Of a stretch of DNA of 43,663 nt, positions 25,655 to 33,817 are shown in pieces (position 1 is the stretch's first letter; each line of letters opens with the position of its first letter). The stretch is from positions 1 to 43,663 of the forward strand of contig NZ_CADCWT010000015.1 of assembly GCF_902806485.1 (NCBI RefSeq), given 5' to 3'. Position numbers and translations under genes: made by a program. This DNA is from Candidatus Frankia alpina. Its GTDB lineage: Bacteria > Actinomycetota > Actinomycetes > Frankiales > Frankiaceae. The notes beneath the pieces were generated by a model. It saw nothing but the letters and a program-made list of their open reading frames with translations. It was not told the origin of the DNA and did no database searches.

Positions 25655-26197
25655 ATGGCCGGTGAGACGATCATCACCGTCGTTGGCAACCTGACCAGCG
25701 ACCCCGAGCTACGGTTCACGTCGAACGGCGCCGCGGTGGCGAGCTTCACCATCGCCTCCACGCCGCGCACGCTGGACCGCCAGACCAATGATTGGAAAGA
25801 CGGCGAGGCGCTGTTCCTGCGCTGTTCCATTTGGCGGCAGGCCGCCGAACACGTCGCCGAGTCGCTGCAGAAAGGCGCCCGGGTCATTGTCACGGGTCGG
25901 CTCAAGCAGCGCTCGTTTGAGACCCGTGAGGGTGAGAAGCGCACTGTGATTGAGCTCGAGGTCGACGAGGTCGGCCCAAGTCTGCGTTATGCGACCGCAA
26001 AGGTCGTCCGCGCCGCCCGTGGTGGCGGTGCCGGCGGCGGCGCCGGTTACGGCGGTGGCGGCTACAGCGGTGGTGGCGGCGGTGGCTTCGGCGCGCCCGC
26101 CAGTGTCCCCTCCGGTGCTCCGGCCGGTGGAGTTCCTAATGATGATCCCTGGTCGCAGCAGCCGGCCGGTGGCTTCTCAGACGAGCCTCCGTTTTGA
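25655..26197 (+). CDS. ssb: Single-stranded DNA-binding protein
   Basis: A 180-residue SSB. The OB fold (1-115) begins [33 protein letters not shown] and contains [33 protein letters not shown] Gly/Tyr/Ser-rich linker (about 128-155) and the acidic partner-binding tip FSDEPPF end the protein. GGGAGGG lies just upstream of ATG 25655. It protects single-stranded DNA and docks repair and replication proteins through the C-terminal tip; dnaB lies 1.4 kb downstream. Confidence 0.96.
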   Translation: MAGETIITVVGNLTSDPELRFTSNGAAVASFTIASTPRTLDRQTNDWKDGEALFLRCSIWRQAAEHVAESLQKGARVIVTGRLKQRSFETREGEKRTVIELEVDEVGPSLRYATAKVVRAARGGGAGGGAGYGGGGYSGGGGGGFGAPASVPSGAPAGGVPNDDPWSQQPAGGFSDEPPF

Positions 26198-26247
26198 GCG
26201 GCCGTTCGTCGTCCTCGCGGTCGACACAACGGGGTAGGAGCACGTCC

Positions 26248-26484
26248 ATGGCCAAGGCGGCCGTGCGCAAGCCCAAGAAGAAGGTTTGCGTCTTCTGCAA
26301 GGACAAGGTCGAGTACATCGACTTCAAGGACACCTCGCTGCTGCGTAAGTACATCTCGGACCGGGGCAAGATTCGCGCCCGCCGGGTGAGCGGGAACTGC
26401 AGCCAGCACCAGCGCGACGTGGCGACGGCGGTGAAGAACAGCCGCGAGATGGCGCTGCTGCCCTACACCGCCACGGCCCGCTAG
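26248..26484 (+). CDS. rpsR: 30S ribosomal protein S18 (zinc-binding type)
   Basis: The protein has 78 residues. CVFC near the N-terminus and NCSQHQ further on give the C-x2-C...C-x3-H zinc set of the C+ form of S18; zinc-free paralogues lack these cysteines and are used under zinc shortage in actinobacteria. [25 protein letters not shown] is the core motif. GGAG precedes ATG 26248; the in-frame open stretch back to 26194 overlaps ssb and is not used. Confidence 0.95.
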   Translation: MAKAAVRKPKKKVCVFCKDKVEYIDFKDTSLLRKYISDRGKIRARRVSGNCSQHQRDVATAVKNSREMALLPYTATAR

Positions 26485-26495
26485 GGGGTGGCGGG

Positions 26496-26942
26496 GTGAA
26501 GCTCATCCTGACCCAGGAGGTCCCCGGCCTCGGCAGCCCGGGCGACATCGTCGAAGTCGCGAACGGCTACGGGCGCAACTACCTGGTGCCGCGCAAGTAC
26601 GCGATCATCGCGACGAAGGGCGCGGAGCGCCAGGTCGAGCAGATCAAGCGGGCCCGCTCGGCCCGGGCGGTCCGCGACCTCGGCCACGCCCAGGAGATCG
26701 CCGGCCAGCTCGGCGGCCTCAAGGTCGAGCTGATCGGCAGGGCCGGCAAGGAAGGCCGGTTGTTCGGCTCGGTGACGGCGGCAGACGTGGTCGAAGCCGT
26801 CACCGCGGCGGGCGGTCCGGAGCTGGACCGACGGCGCGTCGAGCTGACTACGCCGATCAAGTCTCTCGGGGCGTACACGGTTGCCGTGCACCTCCACCCC
26901 GAGGTGACCGCATCGGTGAAGCTCCAGGTCAAGAAGGCATAG
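26496..26942 (+). CDS. rplI: 50S ribosomal protein L9
   Basis: The protein has 148 residues, starting at GTG 26496 with KLILTQEVPGLGSPGDIVEVANGYGRNYLVPRKYA, the N-terminal rRNA-binding domain. A long connecting helix and the C-terminal domain (GRLFGSVTAADVVEAV, IKSLGAYTVAVHLHPEV) follow. L9 lies at the base of the L1 stalk and helps keep frame. It is the last gene of the rpsF operon, 11 nt after rpsR, and is followed by a strong terminator. Confidence 0.96.
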   Translation: MKLILTQEVPGLGSPGDIVEVANGYGRNYLVPRKYAIIATKGAERQVEQIKRARSARAVRDLGHAQEIAGQLGGLKVELIGRAGKEGRLFGSVTAADVVEAVTAAGGPELDRRRVELTTPIKSLGAYTVAVHLHPEVTASVKLQVKKA

Positions 26943-26957
26943 GACCGGCGGCACGCC

Positions 26958-26991
26958 CCTCGCGAGACGGCATGCCGTCTCACCGGCGAGG
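26958..26991 (+). terminator. Terminator after rplI
   Basis: GAGACGGCATGCCGTCTC (26964-26981) is a perfect 18-nt palindrome. Outer arms CCTCGC (26958-26963) and GCGAGG (26986-26991) extend the stem across a 4-nt bulge. It begins 15 nt after the rplI stop. Confidence 0.8.
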
Positions 26992-26996
26992 CGCGG

Positions 26997-27064
26997 CTCC
27001 CCCGGACTGATGCGAACTCCCCCGGCCGACCCACCCCAGTGGTGGTCCTCGGTCCGGGGGAGTT
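26997..27064 (+). promoter_or_regulatory. Two competing hairpins sharing one right arm
   Basis: CTCCCCCGGAC (26997-27007) pairs perfectly with GTCCGGGGGAG (27052-27062). AACTCCCCCGG (27015-27025) pairs perfectly with CCGGGGGAGTT (27054-27064). Both are 11 bp and use nearly the same right arm, so only one can form. The inner part CCACCCCAGTGGTGG can fold in either state. The second form ends in AGTTTG and is the more terminator-like. The arrangement is like an attenuator, but no leader peptide or ligand site is evident. Confidence 0.55.
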
Positions 27065-27110
27065 TGTCGTTGCGGGACCAAGCCCGTGACGAACTTTCTT
27101 CCACCCTGCC

Positions 27111-27263
27111 TTATCCACAGGAGGTGGGCCGGAGGCACCTGCAGTACCAGCGGTCCCATGCCCTTGTGGTCCTGGTTTTCCACATAGTCTGCGTCGCTGT
27201 CCCGAGCTCTTCCCCAGGTTCCGGCAGGTTACCCACAGCTTTTCCACAAGGGTCTGTGGATAA
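27111..27263. promoter_or_regulatory. Cluster of DnaA-box-like sites upstream of dnaB
   Basis: Two perfect TTATCCACA boxes stand at 27111-27119 (plus) and 27255-27263 (minus). TTTTCCACA at 27176-27184 and 27240-27248 and TTACCCACA at 27229-27237 differ at one base. Three boxes fall within the last 35 nt, and an AT-rich run follows. Five such 9-mers in 153 nt of GC-rich DNA is far beyond what I would expect by chance. DnaA could regulate dnaB from here or be titrated. Confidence 0.65.
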
Positions 27264-27621
27264 CTTTTTGGTGGGGGTGCTCGTCGAACCGTAGGGTCGG
27301 ACCCTTCAGACTGGGTCCGCCGGACTCGCCTGGCCAGCTTGGAGGGCCGTTCATCAGGTGCACGGGCCGTGTTCCGTCCGCGGCTGGTCGGCGGGTGGGC
27401 GCCGCGGCGTGGCCGGATCGCCGGGCAGGGACGCCGGTGGGCAGGCAGTCCGCGCTCGGTCGGCCGATGGTCGGAGGGTCGGCGGACCGGGTGCGGCGTG
27501 ACGGGGGTCGACGGGTGGCCGAGATCTGTCCGGCACGGCGACGGGGTCTGTTGACCGCAGCTCTGGCATGTACGAACATGTGTTCGAATCTGGATTTGCG
27601 GGAGAGCGGGGAGGGCGCGTT

Positions 27622-30126
27622 GTGAGCGTCACTGAGATCTCGCGCGGCGGCGCCGGCGGAGGCGCGGAGTTCGAGCGGGTCCCGCCGCACGACCTCCCCG
27701 CCGAGCAGAGCGTGCTCGGCGGCATGCTGCTGTCGAAGGACGCCATCGCCGACGTCGTCGAGGTCCTGCGGACGGCGGACTTCTACCGCCCGGCCCACGG
27801 GCTCGTCTACGAGGTCATCGGCGACCTGTACGGCCGCGGCGAGCCCGCCGACGTCATCAGCGTCGCGGCCGAGCTGAGCCGCCGCGACATGCTGGAACGG
27901 GTCGGTGGCCCGGGCTACATGCACACCCTGATCTCGAGCGTGCCCACCGCGGCGAACGCCGGGTACTACGCACGCATCGTCGCCGAGAAGGCGGTTCTGC
28001 GTCGCCTCGCCGAGGCCGGCACCCGCATCGTCCAGCTCGCCTTCGGTGCTGCCCCCGATGTCAGCGATGTAGTGGACCGCGCACAGGCCGCCGTGTACGA
28101 GGTGACCGAGCGGCGATCGAACGACGACTATCTGCCACTGGGAGAGCTGCTCAACCCGGCCCTGGAGGAGATCGAGTCGATCCAGGGGCGCGGGGAGGGC
28201 GCACTGACCGGCGTGCCGACCGGCTTTGTCGACCTCGACGAGCTGACCAACGGCCTGCACGGCGGCCAGCTGTGGATCGTCGCGGCTCGGCCCGCCGTCG
28301 GTAAGGCGCTGGCCCTCGACACGGCGCTGCCCACGCCGGCCGGCTGGACCACGATGGGCCGTGTCCGCGTCGGCGACATGCTCATCGGTGCCGACGGGCG
28401 GCCGACGCGAGTCGTCGCCGTCACCGATGTCATGCACGGCCGGCCGTGTTACGAGATCGAGTTTTCCGACGGATCCGTGATCATGGCAGACGGTCAGCAT
28501 CAGTGGATCACGGAGACCTTCGCGGAGCGTGGTCGAGGTGTCGCGGTTCGTTCGGGTTCCCGCACTGCCGTGTGCGCCAGGCCGGTTACCACGGAGGAGA
28601 TCGCCCGGACCCTGCACGATCGCTCTGCCGGTCGTGGCTGCAACCATGCCGTGCGCAACGCGGGTCCATTCCAGCTGCCGGCGGCCGAGCTGCCGGTCGA
28701 CCCCTACGCGCTCGGCGCCTGGCTCGGTGCCGAAACGTCAGCATGCGCAAGCCCGGCCGCGGCCGGTCCAGAGATTCCCGCGGAGATCCGGCGTCGAGGC
28801 GACGACGTGGTGGGCCGCGTCGGCGCGAGGTATCGCTTTCGACAAGGGCTGCCGCGGCCCGTGGCGACCGAGCAGGCCTGCATGGCATGTGGGCGGCCGT
28901 TCGCCAACTCGATGCCCGGAGTCCGCACCTGTGGCCGGTCCTGCGGGGGCAAGTCGCGTTTGCTCGCGGAGCCGTCCGCCTCGCCATGCACCCTCGGCGG
29001 GCCAGGCGACAAGCACATCCCGGCACGCTATCTGCGGGCAAGTGAGCAGCAGCGCCGTGACCTCCTGGCAGGCCTGCTGGACACCGGCGGCACCGTGGCG
29101 AACAACGGGTCAACCGTCCAGTTCGCCGCCGCCGGCTCGAGGCTGGTCCGAGACGTGCGTGAGCTCATTCTTTCGCTGGGCTACCAGGCGACCGTCACGA
29201 CGATGCGGGTGCAGGGGAGTTCGGCCGAAACGTCGACCTGCATCGCGGTGGACTTCACTCCCCAGGAGCAGGTTTTCCGGCTCGCGCGCAAGGCTGCCCG
29301 ACTACGGCTGACCGGGCCCCCCACGGCGGCGGTGCGGTACATCACCGATGTCCGATCGATCGCGTCGGTCCCGGTGCGGTGCGTGGAGGTCGACAGCCCC
29401 GATCATCTCTACCTCGCGGGCGAGACCTGCATCCCGACTCACAACTCGACGCTGGGGCTGGACTTTGCCCGGGCGGCGTCCATCAAGAACGGGTTGGCAT
29501 CGGTCATCTTCTCACTGGAAATGAGCCGCATGGAGATCACCATGCGGCTGCTGTCGGCCGAGGCGCGGGTGTCGCTGCAGAATATCCGCACCGGCCGGCT
29601 CACCGACGACGACTGGGCCAGGTTGGCTCGTCGGATGGGCGAGGTGGCCGAGGCGCCGCTGTTCATCGACGACAGCCCGCACCTGACGATGATGGAGATC
29701 CGAGCCAAGGCCCGCCGACTCAAGCAGCGTAACGACCTGCGCCTGGTCATCCTCGACTACCTGCAGCTGATGTCGTCGCCGAAGAAGGTGGAGAGCCGCC
29801 AGCAGGAGGTCAGCGAGATCTCGCGGTCACTGAAGCTGCTGGCCAAGGAGCTCGACGTGCCCGTCGTCGCGATCTCCCAGCTCAACCGCGCCTCCGAGCA
29901 ACGGGCCGACAAGCGCCCCCAGGTCTCCGATCTGCGTGAGTCCGGCAGCCTCGAACAGGACGCCGACGCGGTCATCCTGCTCTACCGGGAGGACACGGTC
30001 GAGAAGGAGTCGGCGCGCGCAGGGGAGGCGGATCTCATCATCGCCAAGCACCGCAACGGGCCGACCGGCACCGTGACCGTCGCCTTCCAGGGGCACTACT
30101 CGCGATTCGTCGACATGGCGAACTGA
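27622..30126 (+). CDS. dnaB: Replicative DNA helicase DnaB, intein-containing precursor
   Basis: The precursor has 834 residues. The N-terminal domain PPHDLPAEQSVLGGMLLSKDAI... leads to the RecA-like motor, where the Walker A loop RPAVGK is split from STLGLDFARAAS by a 380-residue intein. Walker B LRLVILDYLQLM, the SEISRSLKLLAKEL segment and QVSDLRESGSLEQDADAVILLYR follow. After splicing the helicase has about 454 residues. It opens the replication fork as a hexamer. The start is GTG 27622, with GGGAGGG 7 nt ahead; the open frame goes back to 27568 without a ribosome site. Because the intein interrupts the ATP-binding loop, an unspliced protein should be inactive, so splicing is essential if this is the only dnaB. 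Confidence 0.96.
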   Translation: MSVTEISRGGAGGGAEFERVPPHDLPAEQSVLGGMLLSKDAIADVVEVLRTADFYRPAHGLVYEVIGDLYGRGEPADVISVAAELSRRDMLERVGGPGYMHTLISSVPTAANAGYYARIVAEKAVLRRLAEAGTRIVQLAFGAAPDVSDVVDRAQAAVYEVTERRSNDDYLPLGELLNPALEEIESIQGRGEGALTGVPTGFVDLDELTNGLHGGQLWIVAARPAVGKALALDTALPTPAGWTTMGRVRVGDMLIGADGRPTRVVAVTDVMHGRPCYEIEFSDGSVIMADGQHQWITETFAERGRGVAVRSGSRTAVCARPVTTEEIARTLHDRSAGRGCNHAVRNAGPFQLPAAELPVDPYALGAWLGAETSACASPAAAGPEIPAEIRRRGDDVVGRVGARYRFRQGLPRPVATEQACMACGRPFANSMPGVRTCGRSCGGKSRLLAEPSASPCTLGGPGDKHIPARYLRASEQQRRDLLAGLLDTGGTVANNGSTVQFAAAGSRLVRDVRELILSLGYQATVTTMRVQGSSAETSTCIAVDFTPQEQVFRLARKAARLRLTGPPTAAVRYITDVRSIASVPVRCVEVDSPDHLYLAGETCIPTHNSTLGLDFARAASIKNGLASVIFSLEMSRMEITMRLLSAEARVSLQNIRTGRLTDDDWARLARRMGEVAEAPLFIDDSPHLTMMEIRAKARRLKQRNDLRLVILDYLQLMSSPKKVESRQQEVSEISRSLKLLAKELDVPVVAISQLNRASEQRADKRPQVSDLRESGSLEQDADAVILLYREDTVEKESARAGEADLIIAKHRNGPTGTVTVAFQGHYSRFVDMAN
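28306..29445 (+). mobile_element. Class-3-type intein in the DnaB Walker A loop, endonuclease apparently decayed
   Basis: The intein has 380 residues, from ALALDTALPTPAGWTTMG to CIPTHN, followed by extein Ser. Its first residue is Ala, so it cannot use the standard position-1 nucleophile. It has the class 3 set instead: Trp in block B (DGQHQW), Cys in block F (RCVEVDSPDHLYL) and Thr in block G (CIPTHN). The endonuclease part has ALGAWLGAE and LAGLLDTGG where LLGLWLGDG and LAGLIDADG are expected, so both catalytic acids seem replaced. Between them lies C-x2-C-x13-C-x3-C (CMACGRPF...RTCGRSC), a zinc-ribbon-like insert. The site matches the mycobacterial DnaB intein position. Confidence 0.88.
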
Positions 30127-30157
30127 CCCGTCCGGGCCCGGTTCTGGGCACTGGGTC

Positions 30158-30183
30158 CGACCGGTGCCCACCTGCACCGGTCG
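30158..30183 (+). terminator. Terminator after dnaB
   Basis: CGACCGGTGC (30158-30167) and GCACCGGTCG (30174-30183) pair perfectly over 10 bp with a 6-nt loop CCACCT, 32 nt after the dnaB stop. There is no U-tract. Confidence 0.75.
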
Positions 30184-30297
30184 GCGGACCACTGTTCCCG
30201 GGCGGTGACACACTGGGCACTATGACCACCGGGATGATGCGGACCGCGGGGAAGATGCGGACCATGGGCTGCGTACAGCATGGCGAGGAGACGTCCG

Positions 30298-30642
30298 GTG
30301 AGTGACGACGGGAACGGCGGGCTCGCGGGGCCGGGTGTCCTGGAGATCGCCCAGTTCGACGTCCAGCCTGGCGCCGAGGAGAAGTTCGTGGCCGCCTACC
30401 AGGAGGTGCGCCAGGAGCTGGTCGGCACGCCCGGCTTCCGGTCCGCGCGGCTGACCCGGGGCATCGAGTCGCCGTCGAACTTCGTGCTGCTCGTCGAGTG
30501 GGCGACGCTGGACAGCCACCTGAAGAACTTCCGGGAGTCCGACCGTTTCGTCCGCTGGCGTGCGGCGCTCGGACCGTACTTCGTCAGCCCACCGTCCGTA
30601 GCCCACGGCGTGGACGTCCCGGCCGGTCCCGATCAGGTCTGA
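30298..30642 (+). CDS. Antibiotic biosynthesis monooxygenase (ABM)-fold protein
   Basis: A 114-residue protein of the dimeric alpha/beta-barrel ABM fold: VLEIAQFDVQPGAEEKFVAAYQEVRQELVGTPGFRSARLTRG and SNFVLLVEWATLDSHLKNFRESDRFVRWRAAL. Members include quinol monooxygenases and many proteins of unknown function, so substrate and activity are open. The start is GTG 30298, with GAGGAG about 8 nt upstream; ATG 30280 is in frame but would contain that ribosome site. A 27-codon frame (30222-30305) runs into this start and could be chance. Confidence 0.8.
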   Translation: MSDDGNGGLAGPGVLEIAQFDVQPGAEEKFVAAYQEVRQELVGTPGFRSARLTRGIESPSNFVLLVEWATLDSHLKNFRESDRFVRWRAALGPYFVSPPSVAHGVDVPAGPDQV

Positions 30643-30672
30643 CCTACCCCGCGATCGCTTGGACCCCTGACC

Positions 30673-31752
30673 ATGGAAGCGTTCTTCGGCTATCTGTTCG
30701 TCGCGCCGCTGACGGCCGGCTTCTTCGGCTTCCTCATCTGGCTGATACCGGCGATCCTGCTCCGCGAGCGGATCGGCACGATCCAGGTCCGACCGTTCGC
30801 GTTCTTCGTCACCGGCTACGTCTTCACGATCGTGCTAACCCTCTACCTGCTCATCGCTCGATCCTGGGTGGGGCCGATCGCCGGCACCGTCGTCTCACTG
30901 GGACTCGTCTGGCTGATCCGGGACCAGTGGCTGCGGCGTAAGCCCCCGGCCAGCCGGAAGGTAGCTCGCCGCGGCGGGCCACCGCAGCCCGGACAGCCGG
31001 GATCCGCCGGTCCGCAGCAGGTGGGATACCCCGGTCAGCCGATCGGCCAACCCGGCTATGCCGGCTATCCCGGCCAGCCCGGCTACTCGGGTCAGCCTGG
31101 CTACCCCGGCGTCCCGGGCTATCCGGCACAGCCGGTGCACCCTGGCCATCCAGCTCAACCTCCTCAACCAGGTCAGCCCGGTTACCAGGGTCCCCGGCCC
31201 GCTGCCCAGCCGGGAGGCGCGCCGCCCGGGTGGCCGGGCGTGCCGGCGGCAGGCGGCCGCGGCGGAACTCCTCCCGCGAAGCCCGGGGCCCGCCCGCCGA
31301 GAGACGAGGACGGTCCGCCCATCCTCGGCTTCCCGCCGATTCCGGACTACCCGCCGCTGGGCGGGTCTGCGCCGGGCGCCGACCTACCCCCCATCCCGGA
31401 CTTTCCCCCGATCCCCGATTTTCCGCCGATCCCGCCTATCCCGGACTACCCGCCGGACTTCGACGAGCAGGCGGGTCTCGCGCCCGGTGGGGGCGGCGAG
31501 CACGATCCCGCCGATACCGATCGCACGACCGGTCCGGCAGGTCCGACCGGTCCGATCCCTCCGGCAGGTCCGAGCGAACCGAACGGTGGGTCGGCAACCG
31601 GCGCTGGTGCACCGCCCGACCCGGCGGGTGGCCGGAGCGGCGGGCGGCGGATCGCCGGCTACCCCTGGGCGGTCCCGCCGCCGGGGCGACGTCCGGGTGA
31701 CTCCCCACGGCCACCGCGAACCGCACCCGGCGAGCCCGACCCGGACTCCTGA
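30673..31752 (+). CDS. Membrane protein with Pro/Gly/Tyr-rich cytoplasmic tail
   Basis: A 359-residue protein. Three hydrophobic helices fill the first 80 residues ([49 protein letters not shown] and [17 protein letters not shown]), followed by QWLRRKP. The rest is disordered, with PGQPGY-type repeats (about 115-165) and then [16 protein letters not shown] repeats (about 238-260). I recognise no catalytic domain. ATG 30673 has no clear ribosome site. Proline-rich tails of this kind often bind partners at the division site or pole, but that is speculation here. Confidence 0.7.
   Translation: MEAFFGYLFVAPLTAGFFGFLIWLIPAILLRERIGTIQVRPFAFFVTGYVFTIVLTLYLLIARSWVGPIAGTVVSLGLVWLIRDQWLRRKPPASRKVARRGGPPQPGQPGSAGPQQVGYPGQPIGQPGYAGYPGQPGYSGQPGYPGVPGYPAQPVHPGHPAQPPQPGQPGYQGPRPAAQPGGAPPGWPGVPAAGGRGGTPPAKPGARPPRDEDGPPILGFPPIPDYPPLGGSAPGADLPPIPDFPPIPDFPPIPPIPDYPPDFDEQAGLAPGGGGEHDPADTDRTTGPAGPTGPIPPAGPSEPNGGSATGAGAPPDPAGGRSGGRRIAGYPWAVPPPGRRPGDSPRPPRTAPGEPDPDS
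31018..31455 (+). repeat. Proline-rich coding repeats
   Basis: Between about 31018 and 31195 the unit coding for PGQPGY or PGYPGQ recurs about eight times with small changes. Between about 31320 and 31455 the unit for PPIPDF/Y recurs five to six times. Both are imperfect tandem repeats within one gene. Confidence 0.65.
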
Positions 31753-31759
31753 CCGACCT

Positions 31760-31792
31760 GGGCGTCCGACCGACCCGGGCGTCCGACCGACC
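31760..31792. repeat. Short tandem repeat downstream of the Pro-rich gene
   Basis: GGGCGTCCGACCGACC occurs at 31760-31775 and again at 31777-31792, a perfect 16-nt copy with 17-nt period. A related GACCGACC precedes it at 31751. It is in the 150-nt gap before ilvD and has no obvious role. Confidence 0.6.
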
Positions 31793-31906
31793 GGTGAGGG
31801 TCGTCGCGCAGGGCAGTGCCCGTGATGTGGCGTACCGTCGTGGCATCGCCAGTCCGCTGCCGGTGGTCCCCGTCGGGGCGTAGCCGACGTGACGTCCGAG
31901 GTCGAG

Positions 31907-33760
31907 ATGCCCGCACTCCGCTCCCGAACCACCACGCATGGCCGAAACATGGCCGGGGCCCGCGCCCTGTGGCGCGCGACCGGCATGACCGATGACGACT
32001 TTGGCAAGCCGATCATCGCCATTGCGAACAGCTTCACCCAGTTCGTGCCGGGCCACGTGCATCTGCGTAACCTCGGCGCCCTGGTCGCGGAGGCGGTTGC
32101 GGAGTCCGGAGGAGTGGGCCGGGAGTTCAACACGATCGCGGTCGACGACGGCATCGCGATGGGGCACGGCGGGATGTTGTACTCGTTGCCGTCGCGGGAG
32201 ATCATCGCCGACAGCGTCGAGTACATGGTCAACGCGCACTGCGCCGACGCACTGGTCTGCATCTCCAACTGTGACAAGATCACCCCCGGCATGCTGCTTG
32301 CGGTGCTGCGGCTCAACATCCCGACCGTGTTCGTCTCCGGCGGGGCGATGGAGTCCGGAAACGCGGTGATCTCCGGCGGCACGGCCCGGTCCAAGCTCGA
32401 CCTCATCACGGCGATGTCCGCGGCGGTGAACCCCGAGGTCTCCGACGGTGACCTGTCGACGATCGAGCGGTCGGCCTGCCCCACCTGTGGCTCCTGTTCC
32501 GGCATGTTCACCGCGAACTCGATGAACTGTCTGACCGAGGCGATGGGGCTGTCCCTGCCCGGCAACGGTTCGACGCTGGCCACCGCCGCCGCCCGCCGCG
32601 AGCTGTTCGTCGAGGCCGGCCGGCTCGTCGTCGACCTGGCCCGGCGCTACTACGAGAAGGACGACGCCGCCGTCCTGCCCCGCTCGATCGCGACGGCCGC
32701 GGCGTTCCGCAACGCCTTCGCCGTGGACGTGGCGATGGGCGGCTCGACGAACACCGTGCTGCACCTGCTCGCCGCAGCCGTCGAGGCCGGCGTCGACGTG
32801 ACGCTCGCCGACATCGACCAGATCTCGCGCACCGTGCCCTGCCTGTGCAAGGTCGCGCCCAGCTCCGCCCACTACTACATGGAGGACGTGCACCGGGCCG
32901 GCGGGATCCCGGCGATCCTCGGCGAGCTCGACCGGGCCGGCCTGCTCGACCAGGACACCCACTCGGTGTACGCGGCTAGCCTGCGGGAGTTCCTCGACCG
33001 CTGGGACATCCGCGGCGCGGACCCCTCGCCGGACGCGGTCGAGCTGTTCCACGCGGCGCCTGGCGGGGTGCGCACGATCGAGCCGTTCAGCACCACCAAC
33101 CGCTGGGATTCCCTCGACACCGACGCGGAGAACGGCTGCATCCGCTCCGTCGAGCACGCCTACTCCGCCGAGGGCGGCCTCGCCGTGCTGTTCGGTAACC
33201 TCGCCACCGACGGCGCGGTCGTCAAGACCGCCGGGGTGGACGAAAGCCAATGGTCCTTCCGCGGCCCGGCGCTCGTCGTCGAAAGCCAGGAGGACGCGGT
33301 CGACGCCATCCTGAACAAGCGGGTCCAGCCCGGAGATGTGATCATCGTCCGGTACGAGGGTCCTCGTGGCGGCCCCGGCATGCAGGAGATGCTCTACCCG
33401 ACCGCCTTCCTCAAGGGGCGTGGTCTCGGGCCCAAGTGCGCGCTGATCACCGATGGCCGGTTCTCCGGTGGGAGCTCGGGCCTGTCGATCGGCCATGTCT
33501 CGCCGGAGGCCGCGCACGGCGGCACGATCGCCCTCGTCCGTGACGGCGACATTATCGACATCGACATTCCGACGCGCCGGCTGGAACTGCTCGTCTCCGA
33601 GGAGGAGCTGGCGCGGCGGCGAACCGAGCTGGAGGCGGCCGGCGGCTACCGGCCGGCGGACCGGGAACGCCCCGTCTCGGCGGCGCTGCGCGCCTACGCG
33701 GCGATGGCGACCTCGGCGTCGACCGGGGCTGCCCGAGACGTCGGCCTTCTCGGCGGCTGA
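31907..33760 (+). CDS. ilvD: Dihydroxy-acid dehydratase
   Basis: A 617-residue iron-sulfur enzyme that dehydrates 2,3-dihydroxy-acids to 2-oxo acids in isoleucine and valine synthesis. [36 protein letters not shown] and [31 protein letters not shown] are family hallmarks. [13 protein letters not shown] lacks the third cysteine of plant and mycobacterial [2Fe-2S] types, which points to the E. coli-like group. Of two in-frame starts, ATG 31907 matches the E. coli start and has GAGG ahead; GTG 31889 would add six residues. The gene is convergent with egtD. Confidence 0.95.
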   Translation: MPALRSRTTTHGRNMAGARALWRATGMTDDDFGKPIIAIANSFTQFVPGHVHLRNLGALVAEAVAESGGVGREFNTIAVDDGIAMGHGGMLYSLPSREIIADSVEYMVNAHCADALVCISNCDKITPGMLLAVLRLNIPTVFVSGGAMESGNAVISGGTARSKLDLITAMSAAVNPEVSDGDLSTIERSACPTCGSCSGMFTANSMNCLTEAMGLSLPGNGSTLATAAARRELFVEAGRLVVDLARRYYEKDDAAVLPRSIATAAAFRNAFAVDVAMGGSTNTVLHLLAAAVEAGVDVTLADIDQISRTVPCLCKVAPSSAHYYMEDVHRAGGIPAILGELDRAGLLDQDTHSVYAASLREFLDRWDIRGADPSPDAVELFHAAPGGVRTIEPFSTTNRWDSLDTDAENGCIRSVEHAYSAEGGLAVLFGNLATDGAVVKTAGVDESQWSFRGPALVVESQEDAVDAILNKRVQPGDVIIVRYEGPRGGPGMQEMLYPTAFLKGRGLGPKCALITDGRFSGGSSGLSIGHVSPEAAHGGTIALVRDGDIIDIDIPTRRLELLVSEEELARRRTELEAAGGYRPADRERPVSAALRAYAAMATSASTGAARDVGLLGG

Positions 33761-33817
33761 CGTCGGAGGCGGCCGTCGGCCCGCCCGTGGGCGTGCCCGT
33801 AGGCGGTCGGCCAGGGC

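Larger units (their letters stand above)
26943..27621. other. Long rplI-dnaB intergenic region
   Basis: These 679 nt hold no supported gene. In order they contain the rplI terminator (26958-26991), two mutually exclusive hairpins (26997-27064), a cluster of five DnaA-box-like 9-mers (27111-27263) ending in an AT-rich TAACTTTTT, and about 330 nt of ordinary GC-rich sequence before the dnaB ribosome site. It is the most structured non-coding stretch of the window. Confidence 0.7.

Noticed and set aside
27010..27294. 94-codon frame running through the DnaA-box cluster
   Set aside because: It crosses the hairpins and boxes without any domain. The AGGAGGT inside it is not followed by a sensible start.
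30222..30305. 27-codon frame rich in Met/Thr/Arg before the ABM gene
   Set aside because: It has no ribosome site and is built from a short direct repeat (GATGCGGACC); probably chance.
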